The notes: generated from the sequence alone by a model not told the origin. A stretch of DNA of 64,000 bases from CAZCCM01 sp964616165 (GCA_964616165.1 CAZTTS010000001.1:1-64000), one strand, 5' to 3'; positions 55,057 to 63,862 are shown, counted from the stretch's first letter. Program-made: numbers and translations.

Positions 55057-55057
55057 A

Positions 55058-55123
55058 ATACAAATAATTTATTAGTATAAGCTAATCGTTTATTTGTTCT
55101 ACACAATAATTTAATTGTATTAA
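55058..55123 (+). repeat. Hairpin repeat, copy 1 (right end of the restriction module)
   Basis: Left arm ATACAAATAATTTATT (55058-55073) and right arm AATAATTTAATTGTAT (55105-55120) pair at 14 of 16 positions. The right arm plus TAA (55105-55123) also matches the left-end repeat at 51943 in inverted form. The next bases open directly into a 5'-truncated gene. Confidence 0.7.
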
Positions 55124-55351
55124 ATAGGAGAAGTTATTGATGATATTTATACAACAGGTGCTACATTATTTGAAATAAGGAAACAGATATTAAAAAAATA
55201 TAATTCAAGAGTAGATGCATTTGTTTTATCTAAAACACTTAGCTTTAGAAGAACAAATATTTCTTTAATAAATAAAAAGAGTAAATACTACTATATTGGA
55301 ATGTTAAAGAAAAAAGAAAGTATAAATAGACTTATAGAAAGGTATAGATGA
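55124..55351 (+). pseudogene. Phosphoribosyltransferase (ComF-like), 3' fragment
   Basis: 75 codons with no start. The fragment begins G-E-V-I-D-D-I-Y-T-T-G-A-T-L, the phosphoribosyl-diphosphate-binding motif of type I phosphoribosyltransferases, and continues with V-D-A-F-V-L-S-K-T-L as in ComF-type proteins. All sequence upstream of the motif is missing and is replaced by the hairpin repeat, so the gene was cut at this point. The remaining part ends in a basic helix. It cannot be active. Confidence 0.65.
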
Positions 55352-55435
55352 ATTAAAAAAATAAATAAAAATATGTAAAAAACGGATAAAATAAAGACAA
55401 TAATAAATTGATTTTAATTATATAATTTTACTTAT

Positions 55436-55464
55436 TTGTCATGTTTTATTTAGTGTGATATTAT
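55436..55464 (+). promoter_or_regulatory. Promoter of the ASCH-like gene
   Basis: TTGTCA (55436-55441), a 17-nt spacer and TATTAT (55459-55464), about 35 nt before the ATG. Confidence 0.75.
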
Positions 55465-55498
55465 TGTAACAATTATAAAAGTATGAGAGGTAGAAGTA

Positions 55499-56077
55499 AT
55501 GAAGGAAAGTACTAAGATTTTTTTGAGTTTTATGCCGAATTATTTTAGACCGATATTATATGGAATGAAGAAATATGAGTATAGAAAAAGATTTAAAAAT
55601 GAACCTGTGAAAGCATTTTTATATCTATCATCACCTGTTCAAGAAGTTGTAGGTATTTTAGAATTAGAAAAACCCTTGTTAAACAGTGATTTACTAAAAA
55701 AACTAGACAAGAATATACCAGCATATCAAAGAATAAATAAAAACATTCTAGATGGTGAAAAATACTCTATACCGATTAAGAGCTTGCAATTATATAAAAC
55801 ACCAATATCCTTAAAGGAATTAAAAGAAGTTTCTAGTGAGTTTTTTATCCCACATTCATATCTGAATATTGAAAATCATCCCAAGATATTAGAGATTCTT
55901 GAAAATCGTCCTTTATATGAAAAAGAATTTATACATAATCATAGCGATTTGTATTTAGAAAATTTAGGTATGAGTTGCAAAGAAATGGAGAGTACAAAAG
56001 ATTTTTTTGATTTAGATGAAAAATATACCAAAGACAAAAAATATAATATTATTAAAGCGAGTTATCTGCTTAAATAG
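55499..56077 (+). CDS. ASCH/PUA-like domain protein
   Basis: 192 residues. The first 60 residues fit the ASCH (PUA-related) fold: K-I-F-L-S-F-M-P-N-Y-F-R-P-I-L-Y-G-M-K-K-Y-E-Y-R-K-R, then F-L-Y-L-S-S-P-V-Q-E-V-V-G-I-L. Proteins of this fold bind RNA or modified nucleotides. The C-terminal half is unrecognised. The frame is intact and has its own near-consensus promoter. The next gene, an aminoacyl-tRNA-synthetase-like pseudogene, starts 8 nt later with AGGAGG overlapping this stop, so the two were an operon. Confidence 0.6.
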   Translation: MKESTKIFLSFMPNYFRPILYGMKKYEYRKRFKNEPVKAFLYLSSPVQEVVGILELEKPLLNSDLLKKLDKNIPAYQRINKNILDGEKYSIPIKSLQLYKTPISLKELKEVSSEFFIPHSYLNIENHPKILEILENRPLYEKEFIHNHSDLYLENLGMSCKEMESTKDFFDLDEKYTKDKKYNIIKASYLLK

Positions 56078-56085
56078 GAGGAAAT

Positions 56086-56888
56086 ATGAAAAATGTATAT
56101 TATCCATTAGCTGGCAGGTAAATTCATATCCACATATTGGAACTTTAACCAATTTTATATCTGCTTTTGCTCTAGCTAAACATTTCAAAAAATATTTTAA
56201 AGTGCCAGTAAAAATAAAAGTCGAATTACTTGAGAGTGCTACTGGTGAAGAAAAAAAGATCGACGGAATTAAGTATTATAAAAATCTGAAGAACACAAAA
56301 ATAGATGATGAAAAGAGTATAGTAGACAAATATTTATCTTATTTCATTGAAATTTTAGAAAAACTATCCCAGAAAGATAATGTGGAGTATGAGATCTTAT
56401 TTTTTTACGAATACCAAAAAGATCCATTAGTAAGAAAATCATTAATAGAGGTTATTAATCAATATGATTTGTTAAATAAAATTTTATATTTATTAAAATG
56501 TGATAAGAGAGACAATTCTTTAAATGTAATAGTAGATGGTGGAGATTGGTCTGGAATGTAGCCTTTACGAATTTATATGGAATCATTATTAAAAATAGGA
56601 TATAGAGAGGCGCCTAGTGTAATTTATACCCCTACTATTCTGGATTGGTCAGGAAGTAAATTATCTAAAAGAATGTATGTTGGTAATAATGCTTATAGAG
56701 AATATTTAAAGGAAGGATTAATAAACTATTCAGAGTTTGAGAATCAATATGGTATAGAAGGATTTGATAGATTGTATAATGAAATAAATGAGTGGGTATT
56801 AAATCCAGTATTGTTTATAAGAGATTATACAATAGAGTATATGGATGCAGTACTTCAGGGCGAAAAAATAAATAAGTTATACAAATAA
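56086..56888 (+). pseudogene. Class I aminoacyl-tRNA-synthetase-like gene with frameshift and nonsense mutation
   Basis: A good ribosome binding site precedes M-K-N-V-Y-Y-P-L-A-G, but the frame ends after 11 codons. One missing base in GGC-AGG at about 56113-56118 would continue it into Q-V-N-S-Y-P-H-I-G-T-L, which holds the HIGH motif of class I synthetases. The frame then runs to a TAG at 56559-56561 (G-D-W-S-G-M-stop-P-L-R-I-Y). Relatives have Gln here, so CAG to TAG is likely. The last part carries G-S-K-L-S-K-R-M, a KMSKS-like motif. The fold suggests ATP-dependent activation of a small acid. No tRNA-binding domain is seen, so it is not a normal synthetase. Confidence 0.7.
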
Positions 56889-56923
56889 TTTATTTATTTA
56901 TTATAATAATTTAATTGTATCAA
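56879..56923 (+). repeat. Hairpin repeat, copy 2 (right end of the insertion)
   Basis: The same arms as copy 1: ATACAAATAATTTATT (56879-56894) and AATAATTTAATTGTAT (56905-56920), with a 10-nt loop. The left arm overlaps the stop of the synthetase-like pseudogene. The broken type IIL gene resumes 15 nt after the element. Confidence 0.7.
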
Positions 56924-56937
56924 ATGTGTAAAGGTTA

Positions 56938-58559
56938 TAGATCCAGCTTGTGGCTCAGGCAACTTTTTAACAGAAACATTTTTGCAGTTAAGAAAATTAG
57001 AAAACAAAATCATTAAAATGCTTATTGAAGAAGAAACAATAATGATGGATTTAGGAAATATAACAAAGGTTGATATACATCAGTTTTATGGAATTGAAAT
57101 AAATGATTTTGCAGTATCTGTTGCAACAACAGCTTTATGGATAGCGGAATCCCAAATGATTAAAGAAACTGAAGCAATAGTAAATATGAGAATGAAATAT
57201 CTTCCTTTAAAAGAATATAATAATATAGTTGAAGGTAATGCTTTAAGATTAGATTGGAATGATGTTATTCCTGCCCAAGAGTTAGATTATATTATGGGTA
57301 ATCCTCCTTTTATTGGAGCTAACAATCAAACAAAAGAAAACAGAGATGATATGAAATTTGTTTTTGGAGAAACATTTAAACAAGTCGGACTATTAGATTA
57401 TGTTACTGGTTGGTTTTTAAAAGCCTCAAAGTATTTATATGGAAATAATATTAGAGCGGCTCTAGTTGCAACTAATTCTATAACTCAAGGAGAACAACCG
57501 GGAATATTATGGGAAGAGTTAAACAAGTACAATATTGTTATTGACTTTGCTTACTTGCCTTTTGTGTGGAGTAGCGATGCAAACGATAAGGCTGCAGTAC
57601 ATTGTACAATTATAGGTTTTGGTAAAAATAATTTAAATAAAAAAATAATTTTTAGTGAATCGAGTTCTGTTGAAGTATTGGAGATAAATGCTTATTTAAA
57701 AGAAGCACCCAATATATTTATAAAAAGAAGAGAAAAAGCTTTTAAAAAATTTCCACATATTGGAGTTGGGAATATGGCCTATGATGGAGGCCACCTACTT
57801 TTAAGTGAAAGTGAAAAAAAAGATTTAATTTCGAATGACAAAAATTCACTAAAATGGATAAAAAAAGTAATTGGAGCAAGAGAATTTATAAATAATGAAA
57901 AAAGATATTGTTTATGGCTTAAAGATTGCCCTCCTAATGAACTTAGAAACATGCCCAAAGTTTTAGAAAGAGTTGAAAGAGTAAAAAACTCTAGGCTTAA
58001 CATGAAAGACAAGGGTGCTCATAAGCTTGCTCTTACGCCCACATTGTTTAGAGAACAAATAAATCCAGAGATAGCTTTAGTAATTCCAAAAGTTTCTTCT
58101 GAAAGAAGAAAGTATATTCCTATGGGAATTGTTAAGAAAGATACAATAATTTTAGATTCTTTACAGCTAATAGAAAATCCAAATTTGCTTTTGTTAGGAT
58201 TATTAACTTCAAACGTGCATATGGCCTGGATGAGAACTATTGCTGGGAGATTAAAGTCTGATTATCGATATTCAGCAAAAATAGTATACAACAACTTCCC
58301 TTGGCCAAATGTAACATCTGAACAAAGGGTAAAGATCGAAACTACTGCACAAGGAATATTAGATGCAAGAGAACTATATCCTGATTCATCATTAGCAGAT
58401 TTATATAATGAATTAACAATGCCTCCTGAGCTAAGAAAAGCACATGAATTAAATGATAAAGCAGTAATGGATGCATATGGATTTAAGTCTAATATGAGTG
58501 AGGCAGAGATAGTTGGTGAACTTATGAAATTATATCAAAAACTTGTTGAAGAAGAATAG
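56938..58559 (+). pseudogene. Type IIL (MmeI/YeeA-like) restriction-methylation enzyme, 3' half
   Basis: About 540 codons in one frame, starting inside motif I (D-P-A-C-G-S-G-N-F-L) with no proper start; the first usable codon is a TTG at 56982, without ribosome binding site. The methyltransferase motif IV is Y-I-M-G-N-P-P-F-I-G, typical of N6-adenine methyltransferases. The target-recognition region includes D-Y-R-Y-S-A-K-I-V-Y-N-N-F-P-W-P, and the helical C-terminus ends L-Y-Q-K-L-V-E-E-E. It is the continuation of 50776-51926. No further lesion is seen, so the split looks recent. Precise loss of the 5-kb insertion would rebuild a full gene of about 925 codons. Confidence 0.85.
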
Positions 58560-58601
58560 AAAAGAGATGTATTTTAAATATGTCATAAAGGTTACAAACA
58601 C

Positions 58602-58630
58602 TTGAAAAATAAAGAATAAATATATATAAT
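58602..58630 (+). promoter_or_regulatory. gyrA promoter
   Basis: TTGAAA (58602-58607), a 17-nt spacer and TATAAT (58625-58630). Transcription should begin near 58637, giving a leader of about 62 nt. Confidence 0.8.
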
Positions 58631-58650
58631 AACAATGTATTTAAAGAGTG

Positions 58651-58670
58651 CTTAAACGTTTTCGTTTAAG
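58651..58670 (+). promoter_or_regulatory. Hairpin in the gyrA leader
   Basis: CTTAAACG and CGTTTAAG pair perfectly around a TTTT loop, 28 nt before the gyrA ATG. The T run after it is absent, so it is not a normal terminator. It could stabilise the mRNA or bind a regulator. Confidence 0.6.
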
Positions 58671-58698
58671 TATTATATATGAAAAAAAGAAGGAAAAT

Positions 58699-61149
58699 AT
58701 GAGCGAAGAAGTACAAAATAATGTAAACGAAGGAAGAATTATTGAAAGATCTGTTTCACAAGAAATGAAAACAGCATATATGGATTATGCAATGTCTGTT
58801 ATTGTTTCACGTGCTTTGCCTGATGCAAAAGACGGAATGAAACCAGTTCATAGAAGAATAATATATAATATGTATGAAAATGGTCTAGGATCAAATAAAC
58901 CATACAGAAAAGCAGCTTCAACAGTTGGAGATGTTTTAGGAAAATATCATCCACATGGAGATTCATCTGTTTATGATGCCATGGTTAGACTTGCACAAAA
59001 CTTCTCTATGAGATATTTACAAGTTGATGGACACGGAAACTTTGGTTCTATTGATGGAGATCCACCAGCAGCTTATCGTTATACGGAAGCAAGACTTACT
59101 AAATTATCTGAAGCAATGTTAGAAGATATTGATCAAGATACAGTAGATTTTTCTCCTAATTTTGATGGAAGACTATACGAACCAACTGTGCTTCCTACAA
59201 GAGTACCAACATTGTTACTTAATGGATCTTCAGGAATTGCTGTTGGTATGGCTACAAATATGCCTCCACACAATATTACAGAAGTTATTAATGGAATGGT
59301 AGCATATTTAGATAATAGAGATATTGACACAAAAGGTTTAATGAAACATATATCTGGACCTGATTTTCCAACAGGAGGATTAATTCTAGGTAAAAAAGGA
59401 ATAGAAGAAGCATATGAAACAGGTAGAGGTAAGTTAAAATTAAGAGGTGAGGCTGTTATTGAACAAGTTTCTAATACAAAACAAAGAATAATTATAAAAT
59501 CATTACCTTATCAAGTAAATAAAGCAAGACTAATAGAAAACATTGCAAATTTAGTTAAAGACAAAAGAATTGAAGGAATATCAGATATTAGAGATGAATC
59601 AGATAAAGACGCAATGGTTAGAATTGTTATAGAGCTAAAAAGAGATGCTAATGCTAAAGTTGTTTTAAATACATTATATAAACATACTCAACTAGAAGCT
59701 ACTTTTGGAATTATAAATCTTGCATTAGTAAATAATCAACCTAGAATATTAACTTTAAAAGAATTAATAGAAGTATTTATTGAACATAGAAAAGATGTAA
59801 TAATTAGAAGAACAAAATATAATTTACGAAAAGCAGAAGAGAGATTACATATTTTAGAAGGTTTAAAAATTGCTATTGATAATATTGATGAAGTAATACA
59901 AATAATTCGTTCATCATATGATGATGCAAAAGAAAGATTAATGGCAAGATTTGGTTTTTCTGAAGTTCAAGCACAGGCCATTTTAGATATGAGATTAAGG
60001 ACACTACAAGGGCTACAAAGAGAAAAGATTGAGGAAGAGTATAATGAGATAGTAGAATTTATTGCCTTCTGTAAAGAGATTTTAGGAAGTGATGTAAGGC
60101 AATATGAAATTATTAAGCATGAACTTTTAGAAATGCAAAAGAAATTTGGAGATGAAAGAAAAACTCAAATTGTTTTTGATCCAGGTGATATTGAGATAGA
60201 AGATTTAATAGAAGAAGAGGAAGTTGTAATTACATTAACTCATTTTGGATATATTAAAAGAATGCCTATTGACACATATAAGAGCCAAAAAAGAGGTGGA
60301 AAAGGTATTACAGGACTTTCAACTAGAGAAGAAGACTTTGTTAAAGAAATATTTACAGCTTCAACTCATGATACTATTTTGTTTTTTACTAATTTAGGAA
60401 AATTATATCAATTAAAAGCATATGAAATTCCAGATGCTGGAAGAACTGCAAGAGGAACAGCCATTGTTAATTTAATTACTCTAGATCCAGGTGAAACTGT
60501 TACAGCTATTATGCCAATTCAAAACTTTGCAGATGATGCATATCTTTTGATGGGAACAGAACAAGGAATGGTAAAGAAAACTAAATTAACCGAATATGAC
60601 ACAAATAGAACTAGAGGATTAATAGCCATAAATTTAAAAGAAGATGATAAATTAATGTCTGTTAGATTAACAGATGGACAATCATTTATAATGCTTATTA
60701 CTAAAAAAGGTTTATCAATAGCATTTGACGAAAAAGAAGTAAGAATGACAGGAAGAGCATCACAAGGTGTTATTGGAATTAGACTAGATCAAGGAGATCA
60801 ATTGATAGGAATGGAAGCTGTAGCAGCTCCAGAAGGATTAACTTTACTAACTATTACAGAAAATGGATTTGGTAAGAGAACTGATCTTGCTGAATATAGA
60901 GCTCAAAAAAGAAGCGGTAGAGGAGTATTAACCTATAGAGTAACTAGTAAAACTGGAGAAGTTGTTGGAGCAAGAGTGACAGAGGGAACAGAAGATGTAA
61001 TGTTAATTACTGAAAAAGGAACTATTATTCGTCTTCATGTAAAAGATATAAATATTCTAGGAAGAGCAACTCAAGGAGTAACACTAATTAGAACAAGAGA
61101 TGATGCTAAAGTAGTTGCAATAGAAACTATAGTAGAAGATGAAGAGTAA
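58699..61149 (+). CDS. gyrA: DNA gyrase subunit A
   Basis: 816 residues from the ATG at 58699 (AAGGA upstream); the in-frame sequence before it is the leader hairpin. The N-terminal winged-helix domain has D-G-M-K-P-V-H-R-R-I-I-Y and H-P-H-G-D-S-S-V-Y-D, with Ser and Asp at the quinolone-resistance positions (sensitive type), and the active Tyr in A-A-Y-R-Y-T-E-A-R (about residue 129). The C-terminal DNA-wrapping domain contains the gyrase-specific GyrA box (Q-K-R-G-G-K-G), which rules out topoisomerase IV ParC. It has its own promoter, needed because it is separated from gyrB. Confidence 0.97.
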   Translation: MSEEVQNNVNEGRIIERSVSQEMKTAYMDYAMSVIVSRALPDAKDGMKPVHRRIIYNMYENGLGSNKPYRKAASTVGDVLGKYHPHGDSSVYDAMVRLAQNFSMRYLQVDGHGNFGSIDGDPPAAYRYTEARLTKLSEAMLEDIDQDTVDFSPNFDGRLYEPTVLPTRVPTLLLNGSSGIAVGMATNMPPHNITEVINGMVAYLDNRDIDTKGLMKHISGPDFPTGGLILGKKGIEEAYETGRGKLKLRGEAVIEQVSNTKQRIIIKSLPYQVNKARLIENIANLVKDKRIEGISDIRDESDKDAMVRIVIELKRDANAKVVLNTLYKHTQLEATFGIINLALVNNQPRILTLKELIEVFIEHRKDVIIRRTKYNLRKAEERLHILEGLKIAIDNIDEVIQIIRSSYDDAKERLMARFGFSEVQAQAILDMRLRTLQGLQREKIEEEYNEIVEFIAFCKEILGSDVRQYEIIKHELLEMQKKFGDERKTQIVFDPGDIEIEDLIEEEEVVITLTHFGYIKRMPIDTYKSQKRGGKGITGLSTREEDFVKEIFTASTHDTILFFTNLGKLYQLKAYEIPDAGRTARGTAIVNLITLDPGETVTAIMPIQNFADDAYLLMGTEQGMVKKTKLTEYDTNRTRGLIAINLKEDDKLMSVRLTDGQSFIMLITKKGLSIAFDEKEVRMTGRASQGVIGIRLDQGDQLIGMEAVAAPEGLTLLTITENGFGKRTDLAEYRAQKRSGRGVLTYRVTSKTGEVVGARVTEGTEDVMLITEKGTIIRLHVKDINILGRATQGVTLIRTRDDAKVVAIETIVEDEE

Positions 61150-61199
61150 TTATATTTAATATAATTTAAATATAATAAAAACTATATAAAACAATATAA

Positions 61200-61228
61200 A
61201 AAACAGCCTCAGTGCTGTTTTTAGTTTT
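61200..61228. terminator. Terminator between gyrA and the converging aminotransferase gene
   Basis: AAAACAGC / GCTGTTTT (61200-61207, 61214-61221) with a 6-nt loop has T-rich sequence on both strands, so it can serve both genes. Confidence 0.85.
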
Positions 61229-61262
61229 ATTAATATTAATATTAAAGACTTTAAATTTAAAA

Positions 61263-62429
61263 TTAACCTTTATTTAAATATTCTTTTAATTTGTTCATAC
61301 CAAGATGTATATTTTCTATAGAATTAGAACAAGATATTCTAATATATCCTTCTATTCCAAAGTCTATTCCAGGAACTAAGGATATGTGAAGATTTTCTAA
61401 GATTTCTTCGCAAAATTCTATTGAGTTTTTATTAATATTTTTAATATTTACCCAAACATAGAAAGTAGATTCTGGATATATATCTATTTCCATATCTTTT
61501 ATTTCTTCTATATATTTACAAACAAGTTCGCTTTTTTCTTTAAAATTTTGTTTCTGTTTTTGTATAAATTCTTCGTCATAAAGTATTGCGTCAATGGCTA
61601 CTTCTTGAGTTAATGTGTTTACATTTGTTGTAGTATACGCCTGCATAATAGATATTGGCTCTATTAAATAAAGAGGTGAATTTATATATCCTAATCTCCA
61701 CCCAGCCATAGCATTAGATTTTGATATGCTGTTTACAACAACAAGATTATTTCTGCTTTTGTCATTAATAAAAGAATTTAAAGATACAAAGTTTTTGTTA
61801 AAAACAATTTCTCTATATACTTCATCAGCTAATAATAAAATATCGTGCTTTATTGCCATATCTACTAATTGTTTTAAAGAATTTTTATCTATTATTTTTC
61901 CATTAGGATTATTAGGATTATTAATAATAATTATTTTAGTTTTATTATTTATATGTTTTTCTAGTTCTTCAAAATCTATATTGTAATTATTTTTAGGCTT
62001 TAAATCAATAAAAACTGGAATACCTCCAGCTAATTTCGTTATTTCTGAATAGGCTCTCCAAGTAGGATTAAAAATTATAACCTCATCTTGTGGATTAATT
62101 ACTGCATTAATAATGCTGTTTATTCCCTGTTTTGCACCATTTGTTATAACAATATTTTCAAAAGAAGTGTTAGTATTATCAATTTTAGAAATATGTTTTG
62201 CAATAATATTTCTTAATTTTAAAATTCCAAGTGTATTTGTATAATGATTAGTTTCTTTTTCTAAAGCGTTTTTAATAGATTCTTTTATTACATCACTAAT
62301 ATCACCATAGGGATCTCCTGCAGTAAAAGATATAATTTCATGTCCTTCAGCTTCTAAGTCTTTTATTCTATTAAAAATTTGTGTTGTTATGGATGTTTCA
62401 ACATTATCGAATTTATTTGAGATTTTCAT
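61263..62429 (-). CDS. PLP-dependent aminotransferase (class I/II)
   Basis: 388 residues. The fold-type I pattern is clear: G-D-P-Y-G near the N-terminus, I-I-N-N-P-N-N-P-N-G-K, L-A-D-E-V-Y-R (PLP-binding Asp and Tyr), S-I-S-K-S-N-A-M-A-G-W-R-L-G-Y (PLP Lys and Arg), and R-I-S-C-S-N near the C-terminus (substrate carboxylate Arg). This is the aspartate/aromatic aminotransferase group; the exact amino acid is not clear. Its ATG directly follows the stop of the glycosyltransferase gene, so the two form one operon. Confidence 0.9.
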   Translation of the reverse strand: MKISNKFDNVETSITTQIFNRIKDLEAEGHEIISFTAGDPYGDISDVIKESIKNALEKETNHYTNTLGILKLRNIIAKHISKIDNTNTSFENIVITNGAKQGINSIINAVINPQDEVIIFNPTWRAYSEITKLAGGIPVFIDLKPKNNYNIDFEELEKHINNKTKIIIINNPNNPNGKIIDKNSLKQLVDMAIKHDILLLADEVYREIVFNKNFVSLNSFINDKSRNNLVVVNSISKSNAMAGWRLGYINSPLYLIEPISIMQAYTTTNVNTLTQEVAIDAILYDEEFIQKQKQNFKEKSELVCKYIEEIKDMEIDIYPESTFYVWVNIKNINKNSIEFCEEILENLHISLVPGIDFGIEGYIRISCSNSIENIHLGMNKLKEYLNKG

Positions 62430-63572
62430 TTATGCAGTTTTCTCCTTATTATTATCTTCAATGGCTTCTTCAAACATTTTGACTAGCTCTTTAACAGAAT
62501 CATCTAGGGTATAATTCTTAGCAAATAATGCATATTCTTTCTGCATTCTTTCTCTATATTTGTTGTTTTCATACCAAAATTCAATTCTATCTTTTAGTTC
62601 ACAAATGTTTCCATTTTCAAAAGTTGATTCTTTAACAATTGCAAATTGAGCTGTAGCACTTTTAGGTCCTTTAGCTATAACTGGAACATTACCCGTTGCA
62701 ATTGCTTCTGTGCAAGAAAGTCCCTCTATTTCCATATCAGATGTGTGGATATATAAGTCGGCATATCCTAAAAGTTGCATTAAATCATCTTTATCATAGA
62801 AAGATATAATAGGAGGATTAGTTAAATTTCTGCCCAATCTTTCATATAGTTTTTGTTTAGGCCCATTGCCTGCTAATATAATTTGAATCTTAGATTCATA
62901 TTTAGACCTTTTTACTGCTCTAATAATTAAGTCTTGTCTTTTTTCTCTAGATAATCTTCCTACCATTGTTATTATAAATTTGTCTTTTAAATGCCTTGGT
63001 TTGTCTATTCTATTATATGTATATTCAGGAGCTATTCCGTTTGATATTACATAAAGTTTTTGAGTATAACCATTTCTAACTAACTCATCAGCAATAAATT
63101 GTGATGGACAGTGTATATGATTGAAATGCTTATAGAAAACATCATAAAAAGTTTTATGTATTTTTTTATTTAATTTTTCAACATTGCCCATGCGAACTGC
63201 AGAAGTAATTATTTCAGGCATGACATGAAAAGCAGTTGTTGCAGGAACTCCTAATTCTTTTGCTATTTTTACTGCATGCAATGACAAAACAAAAGGAGTA
63301 TAACAATGCACTACATCAACATCTTGAATAGCAAGCTTTAATTTGTCATCATCTGGTTTTGCAAATTTCATGCCGTGAGAATGAATAAGTTTTCTTATTC
63401 CTGGAATAAGATTATATTCTTTCATTGTGTGTTTTCTGTCTTTTTCTTCCCCAACTGCTGCAATATGAACTTCATGCCCTTCTTTTTCTAATCCTTCTGC
63501 AAATCTTCTAGCAGAAATTGTAGTTCCATTATTGGCTTCATCAAATTGATCTACAACTAATAAAATCTTCAT
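62430..63572 (-). CDS. Glycosyltransferase family 4 (GT-B), diacylglycerol glucosyltransferase-like
   Basis: 380 residues. The start M-K-I-L-L-V-V-D-Q-F-D-E-A-N-N-G-T-T-I-S-A-R-R is typical of GT4 enzymes with an N-terminal glycine loop. F-I-I-T-M-V-G-R-L-S-R-E-K-R-Q-D opens the second Rossmann domain, and E-G-L-S-C-T-E-A-I-A-T-G-N-V-P-V is the E-x7-E nucleotide-sugar motif. No transmembrane helix is seen; such enzymes bind the membrane face. Related Firmicutes proteins transfer glucose to diacylglycerol or teichoic acids, which is only a possibility here. GGAG lies 5 nt before the ATG. Confidence 0.85.
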   Translation of the reverse strand: MKILLVVDQFDEANNGTTISARRFAEGLEKEGHEVHIAAVGEEKDRKHTMKEYNLIPGIRKLIHSHGMKFAKPDDDKLKLAIQDVDVVHCYTPFVLSLHAVKIAKELGVPATTAFHVMPEIITSAVRMGNVEKLNKKIHKTFYDVFYKHFNHIHCPSQFIADELVRNGYTQKLYVISNGIAPEYTYNRIDKPRHLKDKFIITMVGRLSREKRQDLIIRAVKRSKYESKIQIILAGNGPKQKLYERLGRNLTNPPIISFYDKDDLMQLLGYADLYIHTSDMEIEGLSCTEAIATGNVPVIAKGPKSATAQFAIVKESTFENGNICELKDRIEFWYENNKYRERMQKEYALFAKNYTLDDSVKELVKMFEEAIEDNNKEKTA

Positions 63573-63730
63573 TTTTTCTCCAAAGCTAGATATTTTTCGT
63601 ATTTATCTTTATATATATTATATTAAAAATCTCGAAAAGTAAAATATATAAAAAGAGGAAAAGCTTTGCATAAAAAATATGTTTTTAGTGATAAGAGAAG
63701 CTAAATTACCATATCAAACTCATAAGAATG

Positions 63731-63759
63731 TTGACCTTACTACCATTTAGTGCTATACT
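63731..63759 (+). promoter_or_regulatory. Promoter of the last gene
   Basis: TTGACC (63731-63736), a 17-nt spacer and TATACT (63754-63759) with TG one base before it. It is among the best promoters in the window. The leader is about 97 nt. Confidence 0.82.
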
Positions 63760-63862
63760 TTTAATGCATGTAAGTAATTGTTGTTAAAGCAATATGATGT
63801 AATTAATAGTAACAGCTGTAGAAATAGTGGTAGTTATAAAATAAAAAAGGAGAAAAATATTT

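Larger units (their letters stand above)
51927..56941. mobile_element. 5,015-bp insertion splitting the type IIL enzyme gene
   Basis: TAGA occurs at both ends (51923-51926 and 56938-56941). Joining the flanks at this tetranucleotide restores F-L-D-P-A-C-G-S-G-N-F exactly in frame, the family's motif I. A 19-nt inverted repeat (TTGATACAATAAAACTATT at 51943 and its near-complement at 56905-56923, 17 of 19 matching) lies 16 and 18 nt inside the ends. The cargo is a HaeIII-like restriction-modification pair, an unknown gene, and the remains of a second module. No transposase or integrase gene is present, so movement, if any, must depend on functions supplied elsewhere. Confidence 0.65.

Noticed and set aside
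56559..56561. TAG in the synthetase-like gene as a recoded codon
   Set aside because: The same gene also needs a frameshift repair near its start, and no recoding machinery is in the window. A simple pseudogene with CAG changed to TAG explains both.
51927..56941. An insertion sequence with its own transposase
   Set aside because: None of the reading frames in the insertion resembles a transposase, integrase or resolvase. The cargo is restriction-modification and accessory genes only.
31338..58559. A prophage or complete integrative conjugative element between gyrB and gyrA
   Set aside because: No phage structural genes, relaxase, coupling protein or integrase were found. Several genes in the block (alr, arcC, galE) are ordinary metabolic genes.
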